Source of the DNA: Terriglobia bacterium
GTDB lineage: Bacteria > Acidobacteriota > Terriglobia > UBA7540
Length of the DNA stretch: 33,385 nt
Assembly (NCBI GenBank): GCA_020072925.1
Contig: JAIQGA010000014.1
Span: 1-33,385 of the forward strand
Direction of reading: 5' to 3'
Shown: one piece after another, positions 17,138 to 24,032 of the stretch
How positions within the stretch are numbered: position 1 is the first letter of the stretch
How the letters are laid out: the number at the start of each line of letters is the position of its first letter
Made by a program: the position numbers and the translations under genes
The notes under the pieces: model-generated
What the model saw: the letters and a program-made list of their open reading frames with translations, nothing else
What the model was told of the DNA's origin: nothing
Database searches by the model: none

Positions 17138-18496
17138 TCAAGTCAGGGCAATCCGGTCCCGGTTTCGCGTCACGTGGCGTGTGGCGTTTCGTGAATCCAC
17201 CACGAGCTGGGCGGAGTCCACGATCATCTGATAATCGTAGGCGGAGTGGTCGGTGGCAATCACCACGCAGTCGAAAGCGCCGAGGTTCTCCGGCGTGAGT
17301 TCCACCGACTGCATCCGCGAGTAGTCGTAGTGGCGCATCCTGTGGAGTTTCGGGAAGTAGGGGTCGTTGTATTCCACTCGCGCGCCGCGTTTGATCAGCA
17401 GGTCCATGATCTTCAGGCTGGGCGACTCGCGCAAATCATCCAGATCTTTTTTGTACGCCACGCCCAGCACCAGCACGCGCGCGTCTTTGACGCTCTTCTT
17501 GTGACGGTTGAGCGCCTGCGAAATGGCCTCCACCACCTGGTAAGGCATGTTGGTGTTGATCTCGCCGGCCAGCTCGATGAAGCGCGTGATGAAATCGTAT
17601 TCTCGCGCCTTCCAGGAGAGATAAAAAGGGTCAAGCGGGATGCAGTGCCCTCCCAGCCCCGGCCCCGGATAGAACGGCATGAAGCCGAAAGGCTTCGTCG
17701 TGGCCGCATCAATCACTTCCCAGATGTCGATGCCCATCCGGAAGGCCAGCATCTTCAGTTCGTTCACCAGGGCAATATTGACGCAGCGGAAGATATTCTC
17801 GAGTAGCTTGGTCATCTCCGCCGCCCGCGTGGAGCTGACCGGGACGATCTTGGCCACGATTTGAGCATAGAGCGCCTGGGCGGCAGCGAGACTCGGCGGG
17901 TTCACACCTCCGATGACCTTCGGGACATTCGCAAGTCCGTAACGCGCATTGCCGGGATCCTCGCGCTCCGGCGAGAAGGCTAGATAGAAATCTGGAGTGA
18001 CGCTCTGGTCCCCCGCCTCGGAAGGAATCGGGCAGCGCAACCCGGTCTGCTCCAGAATGGGCAGCACGAGTTCCTCGGTCGTCCCCGGGTACGTGGTGCT
18101 TTCCAGAACCACCAGTTGCCCCGGTTGCAGATGGTCGCGGATGGAAAGGGCGGTCTGCTCGACATAGCTAAGATCGGGCTCCCGCCGTTCATCGAGTGGC
18201 GTGGGAACACAGATCAGGATGGCGTCCACCTCCCGGAGCTTGGAGAAATCCGAGGTGGCGGAGAACCGCCCGCATTGAACCAGCCGCTGAATCTGCTCCG
18301 CAGGAATGTGGCGGATATAGGATTGGCCGGCATGGAGCTTGGCGGGCTTCTCGGGGTCGGTGTCAAACCCCCAAGCGTGGTGACCGCACTCGGCAAACCG
18401 CAGGGCCAGCGGCAGTCCTACATAGCCGCAGCCGATGACCCCGATCTTGAGACCCGAGCTTCCAAAGAACTCCGGCGGACGCTCCCCAGGCTTCAT
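17138..18496 (-). CDS. UDP-N-acetylhexosamine 6-dehydrogenase (WbpA/TviB-like)
   Basis: This 452-residue nucleotide-sugar dehydrogenase oxidises the C6 hydroxyl of a UDP-HexNAc twice, with NAD, to the uronic acid. The N-terminal Rossmann fold has GVIGCGYVGLPLA (19-31). The catalytic cysteine is Cys285 in GLGGHCIPLDPFYLSWKA, a form typical of UDP-GlcNAc 6-dehydrogenases rather than UDP-glucose ones. Lys230 and Asn234 in EMTKLLEN fit the second catalytic set. The C-terminal domain starts with VLVLGVAYKKDLDDLRESP. The product feeds polymers containing HexNAc-uronic acids, so it may supply the exopolysaccharide system 8 kb to the left. Length and motifs are complete. The substrate could also be UDP-ManNAc or UDP-GalNAc. 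Confidence 0.9.
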   Translation of the reverse strand: MKPGERPPEFFGSSGLKIGVIGCGYVGLPLALRFAECGHHAWGFDTDPEKPAKLHAGQSYIRHIPAEQIQRLVQCGRFSATSDFSKLREVDAILICVPTPLDERREPDLSYVEQTALSIRDHLQPGQLVVLESTTYPGTTEELVLPILEQTGLRCPIPSEAGDQSVTPDFYLAFSPEREDPGNARYGLANVPKVIGGVNPPSLAAAQALYAQIVAKIVPVSSTRAAEMTKLLENIFRCVNIALVNELKMLAFRMGIDIWEVIDAATTKPFGFMPFYPGPGLGGHCIPLDPFYLSWKAREYDFITRFIELAGEINTNMPYQVVEAISQALNRHKKSVKDARVLVLGVAYKKDLDDLRESPSLKIMDLLIKRGARVEYNDPYFPKLHRMRHYDYSRMQSVELTPENLGAFDCVVIATDHSAYDYQMIVDSAQLVVDSRNATRHVTRNRDRIALT

Positions 18497-18633
18497 GGCT
18501 CCCCCTTCCCCCTGCAGTTCATCGTTGTAGGCTTAGGAAGACGCTCCACTATAGCAGGCGCCGGGGCTTGAGGAAAAGCCAAGCATTGGCGACGTAAAGA
18601 CGCCGCTACGTGGCCTTCGGATACGCGCGAATT

Positions 18634-18659
18634 GTCGAGACACAGTCGTTCGTCTCGAC
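18634..18659. repeat. Palindrome GTCGAGAC / GTCTCGAC
   Basis: GTCGAGAC (18634-18641) and GTCTCGAC (18652-18659) form a perfect 8-nt inverted repeat with a 10-nt spacer. It lies between the dehydrogenase and the first DUF1697 gene, about 48 nt before the latter's start. It could be an operator or a hairpin in the leader. No matching copy is found before the second DUF1697 gene. Confidence 0.5.
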
Positions 18660-18667
18660 GAAAAGGG

Positions 18668-19259
18668 CGTGTATGATGCCAGACGCACATTCGGAGGACG
18701 GTGATCATGCAAACCTACGTTGCTTTGCTGCGCGGGGTGAACGTCGGTAAGAACCTATTGAAGATGGAGCGCCTTCGCCAACTGCTGCCGGACCTGGGCT
18801 TCAAGAACGTGACGACTTATCTCCAGAGCGGCAACGTGGTTCTCCAGGCCGAAGGTTCACCGTCGAGCGTGTCTTCGGCCATCGAACAGAAGTTGGCCGG
18901 CGAGACGCGCTTGCCCGTCACCGTGCTGGTCAGGACACCTGCGGAACTGAAAAGCATCATCGCCCGCAACCCCTTTCTGAAAGAGAAAGGAGTCGATCGA
19001 TCAAAACTGCACGTCACTTTTCTGGCCAGCCCCGGCGGGAAAGATGCCTTGAAGAGGCTGAGCGCGCTGAATGCCGGCGCCGACCAATTCCGCCTCTCGG
19101 GCAAAGAAGTTTATCTTTACTGCCCGAATGGATATGGGATATCGAAGCTATCCAATAATGCGTTGGAAAAAGCACTGTCAGTTAAAGCCACCACCAGGAA
19201 CTGGAACACCGTTAATAAGCTTTACGCGATTGCCTCAAAATCATTCTGATTCCGCAACG
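18668..19259 (+). repeat. Direct duplication, copy 1 (mate 20098-20689)
   Basis: The unit begins at CGTGTATGATGCC, 39 nt before the start of a DUF1697 gene, and ends about 10 nt after its stop at TTCCGCA. The mate has the same offsets. A 60-nt block is identical between copies (18964-19023 and 20394-20453). The two units are separated by about 840 nt holding a toxin-antitoxin pair. Confidence 0.85.
18707..19249 (+). CDS. DUF1697-family protein, copy 1
   Basis: This 180-residue protein is of the DUF1697 family, recognised by the opening YVALLRGVNVG, then KNVTTYLQSGNVV, and the ending ATTRNWNTVNKL. The family is small, cytoplasmic and of unproven function; no catalytic residues are known to me. 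The ATG at 18707 has GGAGG nine nt upstream; a GTG two codons earlier is badly spaced. By hand alignment it differs from the second copy (20137-20679) at only 25 of 180 positions, so the two are tandem paralogues. There is no membrane segment or signal. Confidence 0.85.
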   Translation: MQTYVALLRGVNVGKNLLKMERLRQLLPDLGFKNVTTYLQSGNVVLQAEGSPSSVSSAIEQKLAGETRLPVTVLVRTPAELKSIIARNPFLKEKGVDRSKLHVTFLASPGGKDALKRLSALNAGADQFRLSGKEVYLYCPNGYGISKLSNNALEKALSVKATTRNWNTVNKLYAIASKSF

Positions 19260-19328
19260 AGCAGCGCACGATTCGTTTTTCAAATCTTGCGGCTTCTCCA
19301 TCACGTCACGCCTTCGTCAGGTGCTGCC

Positions 19329-19413
19329 GGGCTGAAGCCCGCCGCTACAACTGCGGATGTAGTACGGCCATCTTGGCCGCGCCTTTGTGCACGGGCGAGA
19401 CACCCGTTGCTAC
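19329..19413. repeat. Intergenic palindromic repeats, first site
   Basis: The segment holds a GGGC-TGAA-GCCC hairpin followed by CGCCGCTAC, and then CACGGGC (19390-19396) facing CCCGTTG (19403-19409) and GCTACG. The second part closely resembles the element at 22059-22081, including the flanking GGCC and GTGCAC style bases. These look like copies of a dispersed REP-like palindrome family. Confidence 0.6.
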
Positions 19414-19464
19414 GCGCGCCGCCGCCTCTTCGGTTTCCGCCGGCCCTCTGCTAGAATGATTAGT

Positions 19465-19698
19465 ATGCGAACTGCACATGGAAACGCGAAAACCAAGAAG
19501 AGCGACGGTGACGTTTACCGCGCGTTCCTCCGTCTTGACCGTGAGCGTCGCCGGCGTGTCGCCCTGAGGATACTTTCCCATGAAAGAGTACTCGAAGACC
19601 TTTATGACCATTTCCTGATTGAGAAATCCTTGACGGAGCCCGGACAAAGCACGTCCTGGAACTCCTACCGCACCAAAACCAAGCCAGTGGCCCATTAA
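19465..19698 (+). CDS. Candidate antitoxin for the adjacent RelE-type toxin
   Basis: This 77-residue, highly charged protein has a basic N-terminal half (KTKKSDGDVYRAFLRLDRERRRRVALRIL) and an acidic helical middle (ERVLEDLYDHFLIEKS). I do not recognise a family. The assignment comes from position: its stop overlaps the toxin start as TAATG, the normal layout of a type II toxin-antitoxin pair. The start could be the ATG at 19465 or that at 19456, neither with a strong ribosome site. If real it should bind and neutralise the toxin and repress the operon. Confidence 0.6.
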   Translation: MRTAHGNAKTKKSDGDVYRAFLRLDRERRRRVALRILSHERVLEDLYDHFLIEKSLTEPGQSTSWNSYRTKTKPVAH

Positions 19699-19955
19699 TG
19701 GCCTATTCCATCTTCCTCCGCCCCGCCGCCATCCGAGACCTCAAACAATTGCCTGCAGATGCGCGAGAAAGAATCGAGGCCGCCATCGGTGCCCTCAAAG
19801 ATAATCCCCGGCCTCCAGGCTGCAAGAAACTGGTCGGCTTCGAGAATGAATGGCGGCTGAGGGTGGGAAACTATCGGGTCCTCTACATTATCGACGACTC
19901 AACCCGGCAAGTTACGATCGCCCGAGTGGCACATCGGCGTGAAGCTTACCGGTGA
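19698..19955 (+). CDS. RelE/ParE-family toxin
   Basis: This 85-residue protein has the RelE superfamily pattern: an N-terminal strand YSIFLRPAAIRDL, two helices (LPADARERIEAAIGAL), then GCKKLVGFENEWRLRVGNYRVLYIIDD and a final strand VTIARVAHRREAYR. The conserved arginine-rich core of the RelE fold (WRLRVGNYRVLY) is present and the C-terminal histidine/arginine/tyrosine set (AHRREAY) matches RelE-type mRNA interferases. It is co-transcribed with the upstream candidate antitoxin with overlapping stop and start. A hairpin terminator follows 21 nt later. The pair lies exactly between two copies of a DUF1697 gene. Confidence 0.9.
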   Translation: MAYSIFLRPAAIRDLKQLPADARERIEAAIGALKDNPRPPGCKKLVGFENEWRLRVGNYRVLYIIDDSTRQVTIARVAHRREAYR

Positions 19956-19976
19956 AGACATTCCGAATCATCGACG

Positions 19977-20009
19977 TTCTGCCGGTGCGAGCGTAGCAGC
20001 ACCGCAGAA
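19977..20009 (+). terminator. Terminator-like hairpin of the toxin-antitoxin operon
   Basis: TTCTGC-C-GGTGC (19977-19988) pairs with GCACC-GCAGAA (19999-20009) with one bulged C, giving an 11-bp stem and a 10-nt loop. TTGATTTGT follows two nt later. It lies 21 nt after the toxin stop. Confidence 0.6.
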
Positions 20010-20097
20010 TTGATTTGTATTCATGCGGTTCTTTGGCTAATTGTTCACGGGTTTTGTCGATTGTCGAAAAAAGCGAGAACATCCCGGACGGAGAGCA

Positions 20098-20689
20098 CGT
20101 GTATGATGCCGGATATACATTCGGAGGGCCGAGATTATGCAGACGCGCATTGCGTTGCTGCGCGGGGTGAACGTCGCTCAGAACATGCTTAAGATGGAGC
20201 GCCTTCGCCAACTGTTGCAGGAGCTCGGCTTCAAGAATGTGACGACGTACCTCCAGAGCGGCAACGCGGTCTTCCAGGCCGAAGGCTCTCCATCGAGCGT
20301 GTCTACAGCTATCGAAAAGAGGCTGGCTGGCGAGACGCGCTTGCCCGTCACCGTGTTGATCAGGACCCCGGCAGAGCTGAAAAGCATCATCGTCCGCAAC
20401 CCCTTTCTGAAAGAGAAAGGAGTCGATCGATCAAAACTGCACGTCACTTTTCTCGCCGATGCTGGTGGGAAAGATGCTCTGAAAAAGCTGAGCGCCCTGA
20501 ATGTCGGCGCCGACCAATTTCGACTATCGGGCAAAGAAGTTTATCTTTACTGCCCGAATGGATATGGGATCTCGAAGCTATCGAATAGTGGACTGGAAAG
20601 AGCGCTTGCGGTCAAGGCTACCACCCGGAACTGGAACACCGTGAATAAGCTTTGCGAGCTAGCGTCGAAATCATTCTGATTCCGCAGCG
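20098..20689 (+). repeat. Direct duplication, copy 2 (mate 18668-19259)
   Basis: The second copy of the DUF1697 unit has the same CGTGTATGATGCC start and the same 39-nt offset to the ATG. The end runs into the intergenic few bases before the convergent cyclase gene. Confidence 0.85.
20137..20679 (+). CDS. DUF1697-family protein, copy 2
   Basis: This 180-residue paralogue of the protein at 18707-19249 is about 86% identical by hand count, with the same length and no gaps. GGAGGG lies about 9 nt before the ATG. Both copies are open throughout and most differences are conservative, so both are probably functional. The gene ends 16 nt from the stop of the convergent class II cyclase-like gene. 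The role of the family is unknown. Confidence 0.85.
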   Translation: MQTRIALLRGVNVAQNMLKMERLRQLLQELGFKNVTTYLQSGNAVFQAEGSPSSVSTAIEKRLAGETRLPVTVLIRTPAELKSIIVRNPFLKEKGVDRSKLHVTFLADAGGKDALKKLSALNVGADQFRLSGKEVYLYCPNGYGISKLSNSGLERALAVKATTRNWNTVNKLCELASKSF

Positions 20690-20695
20690 CCGCGC

Positions 20696-21871
20696 TTACA
20701 CCTTCGCCAGCCACTCCTCTTTAAGATCGATGTGGTAGCCGGCGTTCTTGGCCTTTTCCGCGAACTGCTTCAAGTCTGCCATCGACTGCAAGACGACCAC
20801 CCGGCTGAGGCGCATCAGTTCCGCTCCCAACCTGGGCGAGAAGGCAATCACTCCCACCGAACTGGGGGGAAAGCAGCTCACCAGATCCCTCGCGAAGGGG
20901 TTCTGTGCCTCATCGCTATGGGAGCACGCGTCTCCGCCAAGGTAACCGGCGGCGCGCACCGCGTCATTGATCTGGAAGGCGATGTACTGGACCCGCTCGG
21001 AGATGTTGCCCATCTGGCTGTACTCCTGGCCGGTGTACTGCAAGGGGCGCTGGTCCAGGTGTCCCGCTGCCCGCGGTGTCCGATCGCTCGGGGCGCCGGG
21101 GTAGAGTTTCGCCGTCTTGTGCAGACCGCCCCTGGGCCAGACCGCGAAGAGGTCGAGGTCACCCGTGACGCTGTCCTTGAAACCGCTGGGCCGGTCGGTG
21201 TTGGTCATGCCGATCAGCCACTCGAACCACTTCCCATCGTGCTTGTAGAAAACCCCGGATACTCCCGGAAGATACTCCTGCACAAAGGCCGGCTTCACGC
21301 GGTGGTCAATGAACAGTCCGAGGCACTCGCCTTCCTGATAACGCGGACCCGGGCCGATTAGATGGAGCCTGGCGAGGTCGGTTCGCGGAACCGGAAGGGT
21401 GACCCAGAATAGCGTGACGCTGCCCCGAATTGACGTGCCTCGGAAGGTTCCCCCGGCTTCCTGGGCGCATTGCAGCCCAAAGTGCGCGCGCAGTTCGTCC
21501 AAGCGCGACCGCGGTATAACCAGCGGCATGACCCCCGCTGTGAAGTTCTGGAGGATCGCCATTCCCTCCTCCAACTCGCCGCGGATTGCCTTGAGGTTCT
21601 GGTCGCGGTTGTAGTGTGTCTTCATATCAGGGTCCTTGTTCAGGCGCGGGTCCATGCATACAAGACCCGCCATAGGTCCCCAGTCACAGGATTTGGCGTG
21701 GATCCGGAAGCCCTTCATCGCATATTGCCGCTCCGCGAGCCCGGCACAGAGTGGCCCGGGGTCCCGAAAGAGGATGATGGTGTCCGCCCTGTCCGCCACA
21801 CCCTCGATTGCCGCCCCGTAGGCCGGGACGATTCCGACAGCATGGCAGGAATCATTGTTACCGGAAATCAT
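20696..21871 (-). CDS. Class II (edema factor/CyaA/ExoY-type) nucleotidyl cyclase-like protein
   Basis: This 391-residue protein consists almost entirely of a domain that I align by eye with the toxin cyclases. The core MKGFRIHAKSCDWGPMAG matches TKGLGVHAKSSDWGLQAG of pertussis CyaA. Catalytic positions, at identical spacing to CyaA and edema factor, are Arg36, Lys53, His58, Lys60, the metal pair Asp238 and Asp240 (TGDLDLFAVWP), and His318 and Asn324 (CSHSDEAQNP, close to HHSDDAGNP of ExoY). The segment between Lys60 and Asp238 is 178 residues, longer than the roughly 125-140 of the toxins. There is no signal peptide, secretion repeat or membrane segment. Known members make cAMP or other cNMPs and need a eukaryotic activator (calmodulin or actin). 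Whether this one does is unknown. The ATG at 21869-21871 has GGGGGTG upstream. The gene lies downstream of a class III cyclase on the same strand. Confidence 0.88.
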   Translation of the reverse strand: MISGNNDSCHAVGIVPAYGAAIEGVADRADTIILFRDPGPLCAGLAERQYAMKGFRIHAKSCDWGPMAGLVCMDPRLNKDPDMKTHYNRDQNLKAIRGELEEGMAILQNFTAGVMPLVIPRSRLDELRAHFGLQCAQEAGGTFRGTSIRGSVTLFWVTLPVPRTDLARLHLIGPGPRYQEGECLGLFIDHRVKPAFVQEYLPGVSGVFYKHDGKWFEWLIGMTNTDRPSGFKDSVTGDLDLFAVWPRGGLHKTAKLYPGAPSDRTPRAAGHLDQRPLQYTGQEYSQMGNISERVQYIAFQINDAVRAAGYLGGDACSHSDEAQNPFARDLVSCFPPSSVGVIAFSPRLGAELMRLSRVVVLQSMADLKQFAEKAKNAGYHIDLKEEWLAKV

Positions 21872-22022
21872 GGAGTCACCCCCAGGACTCTAGACACGAG
21901 TCGCCTGCTCACTCTGAACACAATTTCTTTTGTTGGACTTCCCTGACCTGTTCAATATACACCCTGCCGCATCAACCTTCGCCGGCAAAAAGCGCCCCTT
22001 CCACCTTTAGTACCAAGGCCAT

Positions 22023-22081
22023 CCCCGGCTGCAAGGCCGGGGCAGGCTTGGCCATGCACACGGGCGGGACGCCCGTGCTAC
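22023..22081. repeat. Two palindromes at the 3' end of the class III cyclase gene
   Basis: CCCCGGC (22023-22029) with GCCGGGG (22036-22042), and CACGGGC (22059-22065) with GCCCGTG (22071-22077), are perfect 7-nt hairpins. The second continues as CTACG like the element at 19390-19413. Its CTA is the complement of the TAG stop codon of the cyclase gene, so the repeat abuts and supplies the stop. Together the hairpins could weaken read-through into the class II cyclase gene. Confidence 0.65.
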
Positions 22082-23961
22082 GACTCTTCGTCTTGGGTTT
22101 CGATGGCGAAGACGGGGACTTTTTCTTTCTTGCCCTTGACTGCGAACAGGCCCAGTGATTCGCAGGGGATTTCCTTGGCGATGGCGGCGTGGACGCGTTC
22201 GTTGATGAGGATTCTTCGCTGGACCTCTTTCGTCAGACCTTCCAGGCGGGCGGCCAGATTGACGGGGTCGCCGATCACCGTGTAGTCCATCCGTCGCTCG
22301 GAGCCGATGTTCCCGGAAACCACCGTACCGCTGGTGATGCCGATGCCCATTTCCACCGTCATTTTTCCTTTGCGGGAGCGCTCGCGGTTGACGGCGCGAA
22401 GTTCCCGGCGCATCTCGAGGGCGGCGCGCGCCGCGCGCAACGCGTCGTCCTCACGCGCGAAGGGCACGCCGAAGACCGCCAGGATGGCGTCACCGATAAA
22501 CTTGTCCACCATTCCCTGCTGGTGGAAAATCACGTTAATCATGCGCGGAAAATAAGCGTTCAATAGATTCACGACGTCCCAAGGGTCCAACTGTTCGGAG
22601 ATCGAGGTGAAATTGCGGATGTCCGTAAAGAGGATGGTCACCTCGGCGCGCGTTCCGCCCAGCTTGAGTCTTTCTTTATTCTGGAGAAGATGCTCGGCGA
22701 CTTCCCGGGCCATGTAGCGGCACAGGGTGCTCATCATCCGCTGTTCCTGGGTGATGTCCTCCGCGACCAGCACGCCGCCCAGCGATTTCCCGTGCGCGTC
22801 TTCGAGGGGCAGGCCGCTCAGGTTGAGGCTGAGGTTGGATCCATCGCCGCGCAAAAAGCGCACGTCGTAGGCTGCGCGGCCATGCTGTTTGGTCAGAACA
22901 TCTTCCGTCAGCGCCTTGATGCGGGCGTTGGCGGGGGAATCGAAAAGCGTCGCGAAGCCCTTTCCAGCCTCCGCGCTCGCCCGCAGCCCGAAAATTTCGC
23001 TTCCGGCGCGATTGACCGTGGTGAGCTTCCCGGCCGGGTCGAAAGTGAGGATGCCCGTAGCGATGCTTTCGAGAATCCTCTCATTGTAATTCTTCAGATT
23101 GCGAATGCTCTCGAACAGACGCGCCTCGCGCAAGACGCTCGAAATCTGGGTGGCGACGGCCTGGCCAAGCGCTTCGTCTTCGCGCGTGAAGGGGCCGTAA
23201 CGCTTGTTCATAATGACCAGCACGCCGGGCGACACCCCGTCTTCCTCCAGGAGAGGGATGCAGAGCACCGAATGCGTGTGTTCGTCAAAATACGTTTCAA
23301 GATCGGGCCGATAGCGCGGGTCGGCGGCCAGCGACGGAACGTTCGTCAGCGGGCCGGCTGCCGCGGCTCTGCCGACCAACCCTTCGCCCAGGCTCACGCG
23401 AAAGACTGCTAGCCCGGCGGGGTCTGCGGTCCGCGCGCGAAGGACCTCAGCCTGCGGATCGCGGAGAAAAAGCAGGACGCGCTCCGCGTCCATGGCGCGC
23501 TGCGTGGCGAGGCGTATCTCCTCGATGACGGTTTCCAGTTCCGCGCCCGGCGAAAGCGCTTGAATGATACCCAGCAGCGCGGAAGAAGTCCGAGTGCGAG
23601 CGCGGAGCAGTTCGCCAAAAATCAGGTTCGCGCGCTCCACATCACCAAACCGCACAGCCACAACAGATTCCTGGCCAGGCCGCGCGGGGAGCACGCGCAC
23701 GACTTGCGCTGGGACCTCGCGGATTTCGGGCGAGAGATCCTGGACCTCCAGAAAACTGACGCGTAAACGCATTCCATGGCGGTATGTGCGTCGGGCGAAA
23801 AACGAAACTCCGCCACGCGAGAGGTCAAGGGTTTTGGTTTGCTCCGAAGGAACGCCGCGCTTCACGCCTTTGATCGCCACCGCCAATTCCACGGCGAGGC
23901 GTTCGGATTGGCGACGCAAGACGGCCCTTTGCGCCTGAGCTTTTGCGGCTGATTTTTTCAC
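22078..23961 (-). CDS. PilZ-GAF-PAS-class III adenylyl cyclase
   Basis: This 627-residue cytoplasmic sensor enzyme makes cAMP from ATP. Domain order: PilZ (about 15-115) with intact c-di-GMP motif R17-x-x-x-R21 and D46-x-S48-x-x-G51; GAF (about 135-285); PAS (about 290-405); class III cyclase (about 436-625). The catalytic set is complete: metal Asp447 (LFTDIRNFT) and Asp491 (DKFIGDAIL), adenine-specifying Lys487 and Asp565 (TVIGDPVNLAAR), and transition-state Asn568 and Arg572. The Lys/Asp pair favours adenylyl over guanylyl cyclase. The start is a GTG with GGGAGG seven nt upstream. The upstream gene, 71 nt away on the same strand, carries a cyclic-nucleotide-binding domain. The PilZ domain suggests that c-di-GMP controls cAMP synthesis; that is inferred from motif conservation. 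Confidence 0.93.
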   Translation of the reverse strand: MKKSAAKAQAQRAVLRRQSERLAVELAVAIKGVKRGVPSEQTKTLDLSRGGVSFFARRTYRHGMRLRVSFLEVQDLSPEIREVPAQVVRVLPARPGQESVVAVRFGDVERANLIFGELLRARTRTSSALLGIIQALSPGAELETVIEEIRLATQRAMDAERVLLFLRDPQAEVLRARTADPAGLAVFRVSLGEGLVGRAAAAGPLTNVPSLAADPRYRPDLETYFDEHTHSVLCIPLLEEDGVSPGVLVIMNKRYGPFTREDEALGQAVATQISSVLREARLFESIRNLKNYNERILESIATGILTFDPAGKLTTVNRAGSEIFGLRASAEAGKGFATLFDSPANARIKALTEDVLTKQHGRAAYDVRFLRGDGSNLSLNLSGLPLEDAHGKSLGGVLVAEDITQEQRMMSTLCRYMAREVAEHLLQNKERLKLGGTRAEVTILFTDIRNFTSISEQLDPWDVVNLLNAYFPRMINVIFHQQGMVDKFIGDAILAVFGVPFAREDDALRAARAALEMRRELRAVNRERSRKGKMTVEMGIGITSGTVVSGNIGSERRMDYTVIGDPVNLAARLEGLTKEVQRRILINERVHAAIAKEIPCESLGLFAVKGKKEKVPVFAIETQDEES

Positions 23962-24032
23962 CTTCCAGCCTCCCGAGCGGCGTTGAGTACGGCCCCCCCT
24001 GCCCTATGCGGGGGTCGCCGAGCAAGTTCGGA

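Noticed and set aside
18668..20689. The duplicated unit seen as a transposon with long terminal direct repeats
   Set aside because: The repeats each hold a full DUF1697 gene, the inner 840 nt has no transposase or integrase, and no target-site duplication is visible.
22690..23412. A 240-codon plus-strand frame antisense to the class III cyclase
   Set aside because: It overlaps the GAF and PAS domains of the real gene and lacks any domain pattern.
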